From NCBI RefSeq assembly GCF_002834145.1, contig NZ_PHNT01000007.1:62001-126000 (forward strand): a DNA stretch of 64,000 nucleotides, in the 5' to 3' direction. Below the pieces are notes generated by a model. The model ran no database searches. It saw only the letters and a list, made by a program, of their open reading frames with translations, and was not told where the DNA came from. Shown one piece after another: positions 43,139 through 53,930 of the stretch. This stretch comes from Roseovarius salinarum (GTDB taxonomy: Bacteria > Pseudomonadota > Alphaproteobacteria > Rhodobacterales > Rhodobacteraceae). How positions within the stretch are numbered: position 1 is the first letter of the stretch; each line of letters begins with the position of its first letter. Position numbers and translations under genes: made by a program.

Positions 43139-43206
43139 GTACAGCGTGCTTTGCGGTGCCCGCCAACCGGACTAGATTACACCGTGCAGCAAGCGGAGGG
43201 TGCGCC

Positions 43207-43587
43207 ATGATCTCGAAAGATCCCGCGATCAACGTCCTGGGGGAAACGCTCGCCCCCTGTTCCGAAGCCGACCCCATCACCGGCTTTTTCCGCGACGGCC
43301 ACTGCAACACCTGTGCCGAGGACCGGGGCAGCCACACGGTATGCGCGACGATGACGGCCGAGTTCCTGGCCTACTCCAAGTACGTGGGCAACGACCTGAG
43401 CACCCCGCGTCCCGAGTTCGGCTTCCCGGGGCTCAAGCCCGGAGATCACTGGTGCCTGTGTGCCAGCCGCTTCCTGCAGGCGCACGACGACGGCTGCGCG
43501 CCGCGGGTGCGACTCGACGCGACGCACCGACGGGCGCTCGACGTTGTGCCGATGCGCATTCTGGAGGAATACGCCGAACGCGCCTGA
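43207..43587 (+). CDS. DUF2237 protein
   Basis: A 126-residue protein matching DUF2237: NVLGETLAPCSEADPITGFFRDGHCNTCAEDRGSHTVCATMTAEFLAYSKYVGNDLSTPRPEFGFPGLKPGDHWCLC. Several invariant Cys and His may bind a metal or serve in redox chemistry. ATG 43207 has GGAGG upstream and starts the conserved region. Function unknown. Confidence 0.88.
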   Translation: MISKDPAINVLGETLAPCSEADPITGFFRDGHCNTCAEDRGSHTVCATMTAEFLAYSKYVGNDLSTPRPEFGFPGLKPGDHWCLCASRFLQAHDDGCAPRVRLDATHRRALDVVPMRILEEYAERA

Positions 43588-43596
43588 AACGCGCGC

Positions 43597-43941
43597 TCAG
43601 CGGCAGCGTTCATAGGTCATCGCAAAGCCCGCCTCGACCCGCACGAGCCCGTCGTCCGTGGGCATGAGCAGCACGCGCGATGCCCATTCCTGCCCCTCGC
43701 CCCGGCACACCATGTCATAAAGGACGGCGCCCGTCATATCGCGCACGGGCACCGGGTTGGTCAGCCGGCAGGTGCTTTCCCAGAACCGGATCGTGTCGCC
43801 CGCGATCCGCACCTTGCCGTCATCGAGGGCCTTCGCGCAATTGAGCGCGTAGGTGCCTTCGAGGTCGGCCGGGTACACCGCGCCGGCAAACAGGACCAGG
43901 GCAAGGGCCGGAGCGGCAAGTCGCAGCACGCCCCGCAGCAT
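43597..43941 (-). CDS. Secreted hypothetical protein
   Basis: A 114-residue protein with a signal peptide (LRLAAPALALVLFAGAVYPA) and three or four Cys in the mature part (LNCAKALDDG, WESTCRLTN, DMVCRGEGQEW, TYERCR), probably a small disulfide-bonded periplasmic beta-sheet protein. It ends 33 bp downstream of trpB on the same strand and is likely read through from it. Function unknown. Confidence 0.7.
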   Translation of the reverse strand: MLRGVLRLAAPALALVLFAGAVYPADLEGTYALNCAKALDDGKVRIAGDTIRFWESTCRLTNPVPVRDMTGAVLYDMVCRGEGQEWASRVLLMPTDDGLVRVEAGFAMTYERCR

Positions 43942-43974
43942 GGCATGCCTCCTGTCATCACGCGGGCCGACCGG

Positions 43975-45204
43975 TCAGTCGCCGCTTTCCATGTCGTACC
44001 CCAGGTGACGGCCGACGGTGAAGATGTCCTTGTCCCCGCGGCCGCACATGTTCATGCAGATAATGTGATCGCCGGGCAGGTCGGGGGCGATCTTGGTCAC
44101 ATGCGCCAGCGCATGGCTGGGCTCCAGCGCGGGAATGATCCCCTCCTTCGCGCAGCACAGCTGGAACGCCTCCAGTGCCTCGGCGTCGGTGATGCTGACA
44201 TACGCGGCACGTCCCGAATCGTGCAGCCAGGAATGTTCCGGCCCGATACCGGGATAATCCAGCCCCGCGGAGATCGAGTATCCTTCCAGGATCTGCCCGT
44301 CGTCGTCCTGCAGCAGGTATGTGCGGTTGCCGTGCAGCACGCCCGGCCGCCCCCCTGTCAGGGATGCGCAATGCTCCATGTCGTCGTTGACGCCCTTGCC
44401 GCCCGCCTCGACCCCGATGATGTTGACCTCGGCGTCGTCGAGAAACGGATAGAACAGCCCCATCGCATTGGACCCGCCGCCGATGGCGGCGATCACGGTG
44501 TCGGGCAACCGGCCTTCCGCGGCCTGCATTTGCTCGCGCACCTCCTTGCCGATGATCGACTGGAAGTCGCGGACCATCGCCGGGTATGGATGCGGGCCGG
44601 CCACGGTGCCGATGCAGTAGAAAGTGTCGCGCACGTTGGTCACCCAGTCCCGCAACGCGTCGTTCATCGCGTCCTTGAGCGTGCCGCGCCCCGAGGTCAC
44701 GGGCACGACCTCGGCCCCCAGCAGCTTCATGCGGAACACGTTGGGGCGCTGCCGTTCCACGTCGTGCGCGCCCATGTAGACCACGCATTGCAGCCCGAAC
44801 TTGGCGCAGACCGTGGCCGTGGCGACACCGTGCTGGCCGGCGCCCGTCTCGGCGATGATGCGGGTCTTGCCCATTCGCTTGGCCAGGATGATCTGGCCCA
44901 GCACGTTGTTGATCTTGTGCGCGCCGGTGTGGTTGAGTTCGTCGCGCTTCATGTAGACCTTGGCACCGCCAAGATGCTCGGTCAGGCGCTCTGCGAAATA
45001 AAGCGGGCTGGGACGGCCGACGTAGTGCGTCCAGAGATGCTGCATCTCGGCCCAGAAGCTGTCGTCGGTCTTGGCGTGCTGGTACTGCTCGTCGAGTTCG
45101 AGGATCAGCGGCATCAGCGTCTCGGACACGAACCGGCCGCCGAAATCGCCGAAGCGGCCGCGTTCGTCCGGGCCGGTCATGAAGCTGTTGACAAGGTCGT
45201 TCAT
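43975..45204 (-). CDS. trpB: Tryptophan synthase beta chain
   Basis: A 409-residue PLP enzyme joining indole and serine. K97 in [12 protein letters not shown] binds [16 protein letters not shown] and [14 protein letters not shown] are the substrate and phosphate sites; HALAHV and the C-terminal GRGDKD are present. It follows trpF on the minus strand, about 100 bp apart. trpA is elsewhere in the window. Confidence 0.96.
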   Translation of the reverse strand: MNDLVNSFMTGPDERGRFGDFGGRFVSETLMPLILELDEQYQHAKTDDSFWAEMQHLWTHYVGRPSPLYFAERLTEHLGGAKVYMKRDELNHTGAHKINNVLGQIILAKRMGKTRIIAETGAGQHGVATATVCAKFGLQCVVYMGAHDVERQRPNVFRMKLLGAEVVPVTSGRGTLKDAMNDALRDWVTNVRDTFYCIGTVAGPHPYPAMVRDFQSIIGKEVREQMQAAEGRLPDTVIAAIGGGSNAMGLFYPFLDDAEVNIIGVEAGGKGVNDDMEHCASLTGGRPGVLHGNRTYLLQDDDGQILEGYSISAGLDYPGIGPEHSWLHDSGRAAYVSITDAEALEAFQLCCAKEGIIPALEPSHALAHVTKIAPDLPGDHIICMNMCGRGDKDIFTVGRHLGYDMESGD

Positions 45205-45310
45205 CGCAAGTGCCTTCCGGTCTGTGCCGCCTCGGGGTGAATATGATGCGCGGCGAGAATTTTCCAGCCCAATCCGCCCGGCCGGGCCACGCGTGGCGGC
45301 GGATCCATCT

Positions 45311-45967
45311 TCAGGCCCTCAGCCGGCCCGTTGCGGCATCGACGAAGCGGCGCATGAGCTCCGCGTCCTTCTCGCCCCTCCGGCTTTCGACGCCCGACGA
45401 AACGTCGACCTGCCGCGCCCCGGTGAGCCGGATCGCGTCGCCGACGTTGTCCGGCGTCAGCCCGCCCGCCAGCATCCACGGCACGGTCCACTTCCGTCCC
45501 GCGATCAGCCGCCAGTCGAAGGCCAGGGCGTTACCGCCGGGCCGCGTGGCCCCCTCGGGCGGCTTGGCATCCACCAGAAGCTGGTCGGCCACGCGGGCAT
45601 AGAAATCAAGCTGCGTGAGGTCGGTTTCCGTGGCCACGCCAACCGCTTTCATAACCGGCAGGCCGGTGCGCTGTTTCACCTCGGTCACGCGGGCCGGGCT
45701 TTCGTTCCCGTGCAATTGCAGCATGTCGATGGGCACCGCGCCGGTCAGGACGTCCAGCATCGCGTCATCGGCATCGACGGTCAGCGCGACGCGCGTGATC
45801 CCTTCGGGCACGGACTGCGCCATGAAGGCGGCCCGGTCCAACTCGAGGTGGCGCGGCGACGGCTCATAAAACACGAAACCGACATAGGACGCCCCCGCCA
45901 GCAACGCCGCGGGAATGTCGGCGGGGTCGGTCAGCCCGCAGATCTTCACCCGGATATCCTGGGCCAT
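45311..45967 (-). CDS. trpF: Phosphoribosylanthranilate isomerase
   Basis: A 218-residue TIM-barrel enzyme for the third step of tryptophan synthesis. It shows [35 protein letters not shown] (catalytic Cys), [11 protein letters not shown] and the end [13 protein letters not shown]-like [18 protein letters not shown]. It lies between lapA (5 bp upstream) and trpB. Confidence 0.95.
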   Translation of the reverse strand: MAQDIRVKICGLTDPADIPAALLAGASYVGFVFYEPSPRHLELDRAAFMAQSVPEGITRVALTVDADDAMLDVLTGAVPIDMLQLHGNESPARVTEVKQRTGLPVMKAVGVATETDLTQLDFYARVADQLLVDAKPPEGATRPGGNALAFDWRLIAGRKWTVPWMLAGGLTPDNVGDAIRLTGARQVDVSSGVESRRGEKDAELMRRFVDAATGRLRA

Positions 45968-45972
45968 TCGGG

Positions 45973-46323
45973 TCAGCTCGCCTCGTCGAGTATGGCGAGC
46001 ACCTCGTCCTTGCCCTCGTTGCGCTCACCCTTGAGGCGCTTGACCTCCGCGCGCAATGCGCGCATCTCGCGCGCCTGCCGCGCTGCGGCGGCGCGTTCCT
46101 TCGCCTCCCGGATCCATTCCCAGATGAAACCGATCACCAGCCCGGCCACGACCCCGCCGAAGATCACCACGAAAAGCGGCACTTCCATGCGCGGGTTCAG
46201 CGCGGCAAGACCGGCCAGTTCGTCGGGCAGGACCTGCACCGACACCATCTGCCGGTTGGCAAGCGCCAGCAGGACCAGGGCGATGGCGAATACCCCGATG
46301 GAGGCGTAGCGAACATACCGCAT
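45973..46323 (-). CDS. LapA-domain inner-membrane protein
   Basis: A 116-residue protein with two transmembrane helices (YASIGVFAIALVLLALANR; LFVVIFGGVVAGLVIGFIWEW) followed by a charged cytoplasmic coiled coil (REAKERAAAARQAREMRALRAEVKRLKGE), matching the LapA/DUF1049 family. Placed between ihfB (4-bp gap) and trpF, a common alphaproteobacterial order. Confidence 0.88.
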   Translation of the reverse strand: MRYVRYASIGVFAIALVLLALANRQMVSVQVLPDELAGLAALNPRMEVPLFVVIFGGVVAGLVIGFIWEWIREAKERAAAARQAREMRALRAEVKRLKGERNEGKDEVLAILDEAS

Positions 46324-46327
46324 GCTT

Positions 46328-46609
46328 TCACTTCCCGTTCAGACGGTCGCGCAGAAGCTTACCCGTCTTGAAGAACGGCACGCACTTCTCCTCCACGTGC
46401 ACCGATTCGCCCGTCCGGGGGTTGCGTGCCGTACGCGCGTCACGCTTCTTCACCGAGAATGCCCCGAAGCCGCGCAATTCCACTCGGTTGCCCTGCGCCA
46501 GCGCATCCGTGATCTCGTTGAATATCGTGCTCACGATCCGCTCGACATCCCTTTGGTAAAGATGCGGGTTCTCGTCGGCGATCTTCTGAATCAATTCCGA
46601 TCGGATCAT
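46328..46609 (-). CDS. ihfB: Integration host factor beta subunit
   Basis: A 93-residue DNA-bending protein. [37 protein letters not shown] leads into the beta-arm region [34 protein letters not shown] with the intercalating Pro. ATG 46609 fits family length; the long upstream extension is not coding. IHF could assist recombination of the integrated element. Confidence 0.95.
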   Translation of the reverse strand: MIRSELIQKIADENPHLYQRDVERIVSTIFNEITDALAQGNRVELRGFGAFSVKKRDARTARNPRTGESVHVEEKCVPFFKTGKLLRDRLNGK

Positions 46610-46823
46610 CGGCCTGGTCCCCCCGGACATTCCACGGTCGTGACGAACATACCACGGCCTAACTGTAGACAGAAGCGGAAGAATCCGAAACAGAAAGCCT
46701 GTGCCGCCATGGAGGAAATTCCCCGCCACCACGGGCGTGCGCGAAAAACTGCCGGGCAGACCGGCGCGGCGCGCGCCGAATTCGGCGGGCCTCATCATCC
46801 CGGCAGGGGCTGATTCGCCCGCA

Positions 46824-46855
46824 ACGAAAACGGCCCCGCCGACGCCGGCGGGGCC
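46824..46855 (-). terminator. Terminator of rpsA
   Basis: On the minus strand a perfect 9-bp stem (GGCCCCGCC/GGCGGGGCC, 46855-46832) with a 6-base loop is followed by GTTTTCGTT (46831-46824). It lies between rpsA and ihfB. Confidence 0.75.
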
Positions 46856-46887
46856 ATCCGATGTGTCGCGGCGGCGTGCGGCCGGCG

Positions 46888-48573
46888 TTACTTTTCGTCC
46901 TCGCCCTTCAGCGCCGCGCCGAGGATATCGCCCAGGGATGCACCGGAATCGGAACTGCCGTACTGTTCCACGGCTTCCTTTTCCTCGGCGATCTCGCGCG
47001 CCTTGATCGACAGGCCGAGACGGCGCGACTTCGTGTCGACGTTGGTCACACGGACGTCCACCTTGTCACCGACGCTGAAGCGGTCGGGGCGCTGCTCGGA
47101 GCGATCGCGGCTCAGGTCGGAGCGACGGATGAAGCTCTTGAGCCCGTCGTATTCCACCTCGATGCCACCGTCCTCGATCGCGGTCACCTCGACGGTGATG
47201 ATCGAGCCACGCTTCACGCCACCGATGGCCTCCGCGAAGGGGTCGCCCTCGAGCGCCTTGATGGACAGCGAGATACGCTCCTTCTCGACGTCGACTTCCG
47301 AGACGACCGCCTTGACCACGTCGCCCTTCTTGTAGTTCTGGATCGCCTCCTCGCCGCGCTCGTCCCAGGAAAGATCCGACAGGTGCACCATGCCGTCGAT
47401 GTCGCCGGGCAGGCCGATGAACAGGCCGAACTCGGTTATGTTCTTGACCTCGCCCTCGACCTCGGTGCCCACGGGGTGGGTTTCGGCGAAGACCTCCCAC
47501 GGGTTGCGCTGGGTCTGCTTGAGCCCGAGGCTGACGCGGCGCTTGGCCTGGTCGATCTCGAGCACCATCACGTCGACCTCCTGGCTGGTCGAGACGATCT
47601 TGCCGGGGTGCACGTTCTTCTTGGTCCAGCTCATCTCGGAGACGTGGACAAGGCCCTCGACCCCCGGCTCCAGCTCCACGAAGGCGCCGTAGTCGGTGAT
47701 GTTGGTCACGCGGCCGGTATGGACCGATCCGATCGGGTACTTGGCGGCGACCATGTCCCACGGATCCTCCTGCAGCTGCTTCATGCCGAGGCTGATGCGG
47801 TGGGTTTCCTTGTTGATCTTGATGACCTGAACCTTGACGGTCTCGCCGATCGACAGGATCTCGGAGGGGTGGTTGACCCGGCGCCACGCCATGTCGGTGA
47901 CGTGCAGCAGGCCGTCCACGCCGCCCAGGTCGACGAAGGCGCCGTATTCGGTGATGTTCTTCACCACGCCTTCCACGGTGTCGCCCTCGCTGAGCTTGGC
48001 GATGACCTCGGCGCGCTGTTCGGCGCGGCTTTCCTCGAGGATGGCGCGACGGCTGACCACGATGTTGCCGCGGCGACGGTCCATCTTGAGGATCTGGAAG
48101 GGCTGCTTGAGACCCATCAGCGGGCCGGCGTCGCGCACGGGGCGCACGTCGACCTGGCTGCCGGGCAGGAACGCCACGGCGCCGCCCAGATCCACGGTGA
48201 AGCCACCCTTGACGCGGCCGAAGATGGCGCCCTCGACGCGTTCGTCGTTCGCATAGGCCTTTTCCAGCCGGTCCCAGGCTTCCTCGCGGCGGGCCATCTC
48301 GCGGCTGATGACGGCCTCGCCCTTTGCGTTCTCGGCGGCGCGAAGGTAAACCTCGACCTCGTCGCCGACTTCGAGTTCCGCGTTCTCGCCCGGGTTCGCG
48401 AATTCCTTGAGATCGACCCGGCCTTCCATCTTGTAGCCGACATCGATGATGGCCTGGCCCGCCTCGATGGCGATGACCTTGCCCTTGACGACCGTGCCCT
48501 CCTGGGGCGTGTCCATTTCGAAGCTTTCTTCGAGGAGGGCTTCGAATTCCTCCATGGATGCGTTCTGAGCCAT
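46888..48573 (-). CDS. rpsA: 30S ribosomal protein S1
   Basis: A 561-residue mRNA-binding ribosomal protein with six S1 repeats, each with the [25 protein letters not shown] type of sequence; the last repeats carry [21 protein letters not shown]. The start [17 protein letters not shown] at 48573 follows GAAGGAAAA. In this order (aroA, cmk, an extra secreted gene, rpsA) it is a recognisable alphaproteobacterial neighbourhood. Confidence 0.96.
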   Translation of the reverse strand: MAQNASMEEFEALLEESFEMDTPQEGTVVKGKVIAIEAGQAIIDVGYKMEGRVDLKEFANPGENAELEVGDEVEVYLRAAENAKGEAVISREMARREEAWDRLEKAYANDERVEGAIFGRVKGGFTVDLGGAVAFLPGSQVDVRPVRDAGPLMGLKQPFQILKMDRRRGNIVVSRRAILEESRAEQRAEVIAKLSEGDTVEGVVKNITEYGAFVDLGGVDGLLHVTDMAWRRVNHPSEILSIGETVKVQVIKINKETHRISLGMKQLQEDPWDMVAAKYPIGSVHTGRVTNITDYGAFVELEPGVEGLVHVSEMSWTKKNVHPGKIVSTSQEVDVMVLEIDQAKRRVSLGLKQTQRNPWEVFAETHPVGTEVEGEVKNITEFGLFIGLPGDIDGMVHLSDLSWDERGEEAIQNYKKGDVVKAVVSEVDVEKERISLSIKALEGDPFAEAIGGVKRGSIITVEVTAIEDGGIEVEYDGLKSFIRRSDLSRDRSEQRPDRFSVGDKVDVRVTNVDTKSRRLGLSIKAREIAEEKEAVEQYGSSDSGASLGDILGAALKGEDEK

Positions 48574-48664
48574 GTGGCAGTGTTTTCCTTCGTCTGGTCG
48601 ATTTTTCCGGCCGCGCGGTTGTCTCCGCCGGTCTTGATGGGGATCGTTGGTCAGGCAGCCCACA

Positions 48665-48692
48665 AAACAAAGAGGGCCGGTTGGCCGGCCCT
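48665..48692 (-). terminator. Terminator upstream of rpsA
   Basis: On the minus strand AGGGCCGG-CCAA-CCGGCCCT (48692-48673) is followed by a T-rich CTTTGTTTT run. It ends transcription of the secreted-protein gene before the rpsA promoter region. Confidence 0.65.
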
Positions 48693-48817
48693 GCTCGATC
48701 TCTTGGCCTTGTGGCGGTGTCCGCCGTGTCGACACGCGCGCTATAGCCTGCGCGCGCGCGGCAATCAAGCCCCCGGTGCGTGGCGGCCCGCGGACGAACG
48801 ACCCGCGGGCGCGCGGG

Positions 48818-49207
48818 TCACTCGGCCGAGCCGCGCATTTCCTTGACGCGTGCCGTGATGCGATCGGCAAGCGCCTTGTCCTGGCCCGCCGCTTCCGAGA
48901 TGCTGACGTATTCGTCCACGGTGATGTTGTCGGCGTCCTTGATCGCCTGCGCCATGGCGCCGTTGGCCTCCTTGACCAGCGCGGCCTTCTCGTCGTCCGA
49001 GCCGGCGGCCTTCACCTTGGGGATGTAGTCCCGGCGCACGGTCTCGACGTCCATCATCGCCGTGGTGAACGCCTCGATCTTGGCATCGGAATAGGCCTGC
49101 GTGTCCTGGGCCGCGGCGCTCTGCGCCGTCAGCGCCGTGATGGGTGCGGATGCCAGCGCGAGCGCGAGGGCCGTGGTCGTTGCCGTCAGTGTCCGGTTGA
49201 GGGACAT
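48818..49207 (-). CDS. DUF4168-like secreted protein
   Basis: A 129-residue protein with a signal peptide (TATTTALALALASAPITALTAQSAAAQ) and a helical mature part, including YSDAKIEAFTTAMMDVETVRRDYIPKVKAAGSDDEKAALV and ITVDEYVSISEAAGQDKAL. This matches the DUF4168 pattern of small periplasmic proteins. AGGAGG precedes ATG 49207. Function unknown. Confidence 0.78.
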   Translation of the reverse strand: MSLNRTLTATTTALALALASAPITALTAQSAAAQDTQAYSDAKIEAFTTAMMDVETVRRDYIPKVKAAGSDDEKAALVKEANGAMAQAIKDADNITVDEYVSISEAAGQDKALADRITARVKEMRGSAE

Positions 49208-49325
49208 GAAACCTCCTGAAAATTGGTGTGACGGGCCAACAGGCATGTCCCGCGGCCCCGGCACCAATACGTATGCGGTCTTGGGCGACACGCAACCGGT
49301 GCGCAGGAAATCAGTGGCCGGACAC

Positions 49326-49949
49326 TCAGGCGCGCGCGCGATCGGCCCGGGCCGCGTTCACGATCTCGATCGCGGCCGCGACAGCCTCGTCGATGGTCAT
49401 CCGGGTCGTGTCGAGCGTGACGGCATCCTCGGCGGGCCTGAGCGGGGCGGCGGCGCGGGCGCTGTCGCGCGCGTCGCGGGCCCGCAGGTCGGCCAGAACC
49501 TCGTCGAAACCGGCGCCGTGCCCCTTCTCGCGCAGTTCCTTCTGCCGGCGCTCCGCGCGGGTCTCGTCGCTGGCGGTGACGAAAAGCTTCACGTCGGCCT
49601 CGGGGCAGATGACCGTGCCGATGTCGCGCCCGTCGAGCACCGCGCCGCCCGCCCGGCTGGCGAAGGCGCGCTGAAAATCCACGAGGGCCTGCCGCACCTC
49701 GGGCAGCGCGGCGACATGGCTGGCGGCCTGCGCCACGTCGGGCGTGCGCAGGTCGCCGGCCTCCAGGTCGGCGGGCTCCAGCGCCCGGGCGGCGTCCAGC
49801 GGGTCGGTGCCGTCCAGAGTGCGCCGTCCGGTGGCGCGGTAGAGCAGCCCGGTGTCCAGATGCGCGTATCCGAAATGTGCCGCCAACGCCTTGGCCACGG
49901 TGCCCTTGCCCGCCGCCGCCGGCCCGTCGATCGCGATGGTGAACGCCAT
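49326..49949 (-). CDS. cmk: Cytidylate kinase
   Basis: A 207-residue kinase phosphorylating CMP/dCMP. It shows the P-loop [17 protein letters not shown] at the N-terminus, [35 protein letters not shown] and [11 protein letters not shown] near the end. Located between aroA and rpsA as in many Proteobacteria. Confidence 0.95.
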   Translation of the reverse strand: MAFTIAIDGPAAAGKGTVAKALAAHFGYAHLDTGLLYRATGRRTLDGTDPLDAARALEPADLEAGDLRTPDVAQAASHVAALPEVRQALVDFQRAFASRAGGAVLDGRDIGTVICPEADVKLFVTASDETRAERRQKELREKGHGAGFDEVLADLRARDARDSARAAAPLRPAEDAVTLDTTRMTIDEAVAAAIEIVNAARADRARA

Positions 49950-50009
49950 GCGAAGCCCTTTCTGCCGTCTTTTCGGGGACCCAAGCGTTACGCGACGCGC
50001 GCGCGGCTC

Positions 50010-51362
50010 TCAAGCCCCGTCGCGGCGGATATCCGCGCCCAGCCCCGCCATCAGCGGTTCGAACACCGGAAAGGAGGTGGCAATCGGCCCGCCATCATCC
50101 ACGCCCACGGGCCGCCACGCGGCCAGTCCGAGCACCAGGAAAGACATGGCAATGCGGTGGTCCAGGTGGCTTGCGCAGGTCGCCCCGCCCGGCACGCCGC
50201 CCGCGCCGCGGCCGTGGACGATCCACCAGTCCTCGCCTTCCTCGACCTCGACACCGTTCGCGCGCAGCCCGGCGGCCATGGCGGCGATGCGGTCGCTTTC
50301 CTTCACGCGCAACTCGCCCACGCCGCGCATCACGGTCGGCCCCTCGGCGCAGGCGGCCACGACGGACAGGACGGGATATTCGTCGATCATGCTGGCGGCG
50401 CGCGCGGGGGGCACCTCGATCCCCGTCAGACCGGGCGAGAAGCGCGCGCGCAGGTCCGCCACCGGCTCGCCGCCTTCCTCGCGCGTGTTCTCGTAGTCAA
50501 GGTTCGCCCCCATGTCGCGCAACGTGGTGAACAGCCCCGCGCGGGTGGGGTTCAACCCGATGTTGGGCACCAGGACGTCCGAGCCCTCGACGATCAGCGC
50601 CGCGCAGACGGGAAACGCCGCGCTCGACGGGTCGCGCGGCACCGCGATCTGCTGCGGTGTCAGCTCGGGCTGGCCTGTCAGCGTTATGACGCAACCGCCA
50701 TCCCTCTCCTCCGTCTCGATCCGCGCACCGAAGCCCGCGAGCATGCGTTCGGTGTGGTCGCGGGTGGGCTCGGCCTCGGTCACCACGGTCTGGCCCGGCG
50801 CGTTCAGCCCGGCCAGCAGCACTGCCGATTTCACCTGCGCCGAGGGCACGGGCACGGTGTAATCCACCGGCACCGGCGCCGCGGCCCCGCGCAGCGTCAT
50901 CGGTAGCCGCCCCCCCGCACGGCCCAGCACCTGCGCGCCGAACAGCGCCAGCGGGTCTGTCACCCGCGCCATCGGACGCGCGTTCAGGCTGGCATCTCCG
51001 GTGAAGGTCGCGGTCACGGGCGATGTCGCCATCGCCCCCATGATGAGCCGCACCCCTGTGCCGGAGTTGCCGCAGTCGATCACCCGGTCGGGCTCGGCGA
51101 AACCGCCCACGCCCACGCCGTGAACCGACCACGCGCCGCCGCCCATGTCGGTGACTTCGGCGCCGAAGGCACGCATGGCCCGCGCGGTATCCAGCACGTC
51201 CTGCCCTTCCAGCAAACCGGTGATCCGGGTCTCGCCCACGCTGAGCGCGCCCAGGATCAGCGCGCGATGGCTGATCGACTTGTCTCCGGGCACCTGCGCC
51301 GTGCCGGTCAGCGGGCCGCCGCTGCGGGCGGTCATGCGGGTCGCGGGGCCGTGGCCGGACAT
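50010..51362 (-). CDS. aroA: 3-phosphoshikimate 1-carboxyvinyltransferase (EPSP synthase, class II)
   Basis: A 450-residue shikimate-pathway enzyme. It shows [87 protein letters not shown] and [15 protein letters not shown]. Overall closest to class II (CP4-like) enzymes, but the residue equivalent to the glyphosate-tolerance Ala of CP4 is Gly in GNSGTG. GAGGAAAGG precedes the start. It is followed downstream by cmk. Confidence 0.95.
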   Translation of the reverse strand: MSGHGPATRMTARSGGPLTGTAQVPGDKSISHRALILGALSVGETRITGLLEGQDVLDTARAMRAFGAEVTDMGGGAWSVHGVGVGGFAEPDRVIDCGNSGTGVRLIMGAMATSPVTATFTGDASLNARPMARVTDPLALFGAQVLGRAGGRLPMTLRGAAAPVPVDYTVPVPSAQVKSAVLLAGLNAPGQTVVTEAEPTRDHTERMLAGFGARIETEERDGGCVITLTGQPELTPQQIAVPRDPSSAAFPVCAALIVEGSDVLVPNIGLNPTRAGLFTTLRDMGANLDYENTREEGGEPVADLRARFSPGLTGIEVPPARAASMIDEYPVLSVVAACAEGPTVMRGVGELRVKESDRIAAMAAGLRANGVEVEEGEDWWIVHGRGAGGVPGGATCASHLDHRIAMSFLVLGLAAWRPVGVDDGGPIATSFPVFEPLMAGLGADIRRDGA

Positions 51363-51443
51363 GGGCGTGCCTTTCCTCGGACGGGGTCTGCCCGGCCTGA
51401 TAGCCCAAGCGCCCGGCGGCGTCCATCGCCCCGGTCGCGCGGC

Positions 51444-51791
51444 TCAGGCCGCGGCGACCACGATCACCTCGACCTTCAGGTCGGGCAGGGCGAGCTTCGC
51501 CTCGCCGCAGGCGCGCGCCGGCGCATGCCCCGCAGGCACCCATGCATCCCAGACGGCATTCATCTCGGCGAAATCGGCCATGTCCGCCACCCAGATCGTC
51601 GCCTGCAGGATCCGCGTGGTGTCCGAGCCGGCCTGGGCCAGAAGCGCCTCGACCTTTTCCAGGCAAGCGCGGGTTTGCGCGGTCACGCTGTCGCCAGGCG
51701 TGCCGACCTGCCCGGCAAGCCAGACGGTGCCATTGTGGATGACCATCTGGCTCATCCGGTCGCCGACGTGGTGGCGAGTGATCTCAGTCAT
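51444..51791 (-). CDS. RidA-family protein (Rid/YjgF)
   Basis: A 115-residue enamine/imine deaminase-like protein ([79 protein letters not shown]). The conserved Arg of the active RidA site is seen in the APARA segment. It is the last gene of the amine-catabolic cluster, 16 bp after the FAD oxidase, and fits clearing reactive imines made by that oxidase. Confidence 0.88.
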   Translation of the reverse strand: MTEITRHHVGDRMSQMVIHNGTVWLAGQVGTPGDSVTAQTRACLEKVEALLAQAGSDTTRILQATIWVADMADFAEMNAVWDAWVPAGHAPARACGEAKLALPDLKVEVIVVAAA

Positions 51792-51807
51792 GTCCTTGGT
51801 CCTTTCG

Positions 51808-52911
51808 TCAGTGTTCCGCGAAACGGTCAGGCGACAGCGCGGCGACGGTGCCCGCATCGAGCGCCGGCCGCGCGCCGGCCAGCAGCGCCGCGGCCAGACC
51901 GGCCAGCGCCGGGGCGGTCTGGACACCATATCCGCCCTGCCCGGCCAGCCAGAAGAAGCCGGGCGCGCCGGGGGCGAAGCCCACCACCGGCGTGCGGTCG
52001 GGCGCGAAACTGCGCAGTCCGGCCCAGTTGTGCTCCACCCGCGTCACCTCCATCGTGACCGCCTGTTCGAACCGGTGCAGCCCCTCGGCCAGCACCATGT
52101 CGTCGGCCCAGGCATCGTGCGGGTCGACCGGGTCCTCGTCGGCCGGCGAGACCATCAGCTTGCCGGCATCCGGTTTGGCATACCACGTTTCGGCGGCCGA
52201 ACCGAAGAGCGGCCAGCCGTCCAGCGCGTGCCCCGCGGGCGCGGGCAGGATCGCGGCCGAACGGCGCAGCGGCCGGATGCCGAGCGGGGCAATCCCCGCC
52301 ATCCCGGCGACCTCGTCGGCCCAGGCACCCGCGGCGTTGACGACGACAGGCGCGGTGAACGTCCCGGCGCCGGTCTGCACTTTCCAGTCGGGGCCGCTCC
52401 GGCCGATGCCGCGCACCTCGCCCCCGGTCGCCACGCGGCCGCCGCGCGCCTTCAGCCGCCGCGCATACCCCTGAAGCAGGCGATCCACGTCGATGTCCTG
52501 CGCGTCGCGCTCGATCAGCGCGCCGGCGATTCGCTCGGGCCGCAGGATGGGGACAAGCGCGACGGCCTGCTGCGGGGTCAGTTCCTCGACGCCCTCGGCA
52601 CCCTCGGCATAGGCGTCGAGCGCGCCCAGTTCGTCCTCGGTGGCGATCAGCATTTCGCCGCGGGGCTTGAGCAGCGGGCCGTCGGACAGCTCGCCGGGGG
52701 CGTCGAACACCGCCGCCGCCGCCCTGTTCAGCGCGCGCAGCGTGGCGTTGCCGTAGTTGCGGATGAAGATCGCGGCCGAACGCCCGGTGGCGTGGTAGCC
52801 CAGCCGCGCCTCGGCCTCCAGCACGACGACCCGGGCCGAGCCGGCGATCTCGGCCGCCGCGCTGACACCGGCGATGCCGCCGCCGATGACGATGACATCC
52901 GCCGTGGTCAT
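51808..52911 (-). CDS. FAD-dependent amine/amino-acid oxidase (DAO family)
   Basis: A 367-residue flavoenzyme. It has the dinucleotide motif [19 protein letters not shown] at the start, [28 protein letters not shown], and a C-terminal [18 protein letters not shown]. This pattern is found in glycine/D-amino-acid oxidase-like dehydrogenases. Its start overlaps the stop of the deacetylase-like gene (ATGA), indicating tight co-expression. An imine product would be a natural substrate for the adjacent RidA. Confidence 0.87.
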   Translation of the reverse strand: MTTADVIVIGGGIAGVSAAAEIAGSARVVVLEAEARLGYHATGRSAAIFIRNYGNATLRALNRAAAAVFDAPGELSDGPLLKPRGEMLIATEDELGALDAYAEGAEGVEELTPQQAVALVPILRPERIAGALIERDAQDIDVDRLLQGYARRLKARGGRVATGGEVRGIGRSGPDWKVQTGAGTFTAPVVVNAAGAWADEVAGMAGIAPLGIRPLRRSAAILPAPAGHALDGWPLFGSAAETWYAKPDAGKLMVSPADEDPVDPHDAWADDMVLAEGLHRFEQAVTMEVTRVEHNWAGLRSFAPDRTPVVGFAPGAPGFFWLAGQGGYGVQTAPALAGLAAALLAGARPALDAGTVAALSPDRFAEH

Positions 52912-53930
52912 GCCCCTTCGAACCCCGTCAGAACGCTGGCGAGGTTGTCGCCCAGCTCGTCGCACAGGTAGCCGCCCTCCTGCACGAAGAGCGTGGGCAG
53001 CCCCAGGCCGGCAATGGCCGCGCCGATGCGCCCGAAACCGGGCGTCGTGATGGCGAAGCCCTGGAACGGGTCGCCCTCGAACGCATCCAGCCCCAGCGCC
53101 ACCACCAGTGCATCCGCGCCGAAGGCCGCGATGCGGTCAAGCGCGGGGTCGAGCGCGGCGAGGTAGGCCGCGTCGTCCGTTCCGCGCGGCAGCGGCACGT
53201 TCAGGTTGCAGCCCCGGCCGCGCCCCTTGCCGCGTTCCTGCGCATGCCCCCAGAAGAACGGGTAAAAGCGCACCGGGTCGGCGTGCAGCGACACGGTCAG
53301 CACGTCGTCGCGATCATAGAAGATGCCCTGCGTCCCGTTGCCGTGGTGCACGTCCACGTCGAGGATCGCCGGACGATATCCACGACCACGCAACCGTTGA
53401 GCTGCCACAGCCGAATTGTTGACGAAACAGAAACCGCCGGCCAGGTCGGCGAAGGCGTGGTGGCCCGGCGGACGGGACAGGGCATAGGCCACGCCCGCGC
53501 CGCCGGCGACCGCGTCCGCGCCCGTCACCGCCGTCTGTGCCGACCAATAGGCCGAGGCCCAGGTGTGTTCGGCGATCGGGCAGGCCGTGTCGGCCTGGTG
53601 ATAACCAGCCTGCCCCACGGCCGAGCGCGGGTAGCTGTCGGTCCGGTCGGCGGGGTGGATGTTGGGGATCACCTCGTCGCCCGCGCCGTCGATCCGCCGC
53701 CACCGGGTATGGATCGTTTGCAGGAACACCAGGTATTCCGGCGTGTGAACCGCGGCGATCGGGCCCATGCCCGCGTCGCCGGGTGCTTCGAAAGCGCAGC
53801 CGGCCGCTTCGGCGCCCCGCGTCAGCTTCTCGATGCGCGCGGGCTGTTCCGGGCTGGGCCGGATCACGCCGTTGGCCATGAAATGCTTGGGATCGTGGTG
53901 CCACTGGCGTTCGTCGAAGATGGCCTTCAT
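52908..53930 (-). CDS. Histone-deacetylase-family amidohydrolase (acetylpolyamine deacetylase-like)
   Basis: A 340-residue zinc amidohydrolase. Key parts are SRPPGHHAFADLAGGFCFVNNSAVAAQ (catalytic His pair), ILDVDVHHGNGTQGIFYDRDDV (zinc Asp and His), ALGLDAFEGDPFQGF (zinc Asp) and LFVQEGGY (transition-state Tyr). The N-terminal loop (WHHDPKHFMANG) is like bacterial acetylpolyamine amidohydrolases. Its start overlaps a GNAT gene and its stop overlaps the FAD oxidase start. With the polyamine-type ABC importer in the same cluster, an N-acetylated amine substrate is likely. Confidence 0.87.
   Translation of the reverse strand: MKAIFDERQWHHDPKHFMANGVIRPSPEQPARIEKLTRGAEAAGCAFEAPGDAGMGPIAAVHTPEYLVFLQTIHTRWRRIDGAGDEVIPNIHPADRTDSYPRSAVGQAGYHQADTACPIAEHTWASAYWSAQTAVTGADAVAGGAGVAYALSRPPGHHAFADLAGGFCFVNNSAVAAQRLRGRGYRPAILDVDVHHGNGTQGIFYDRDDVLTVSLHADPVRFYPFFWGHAQERGKGRGRGCNLNVPLPRGTDDAAYLAALDPALDRIAAFGADALVVALGLDAFEGDPFQGFAITTPGFGRIGAAIAGLGLPTLFVQEGGYLCDELGDNLASVLTGFEGA

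Noticed and set aside
46861-48846. 661-codon plus-strand frame opposite rpsA
   Set aside because: Antisense shadow of six S1 repeats; its apparent repeats are just the complement of those domains.
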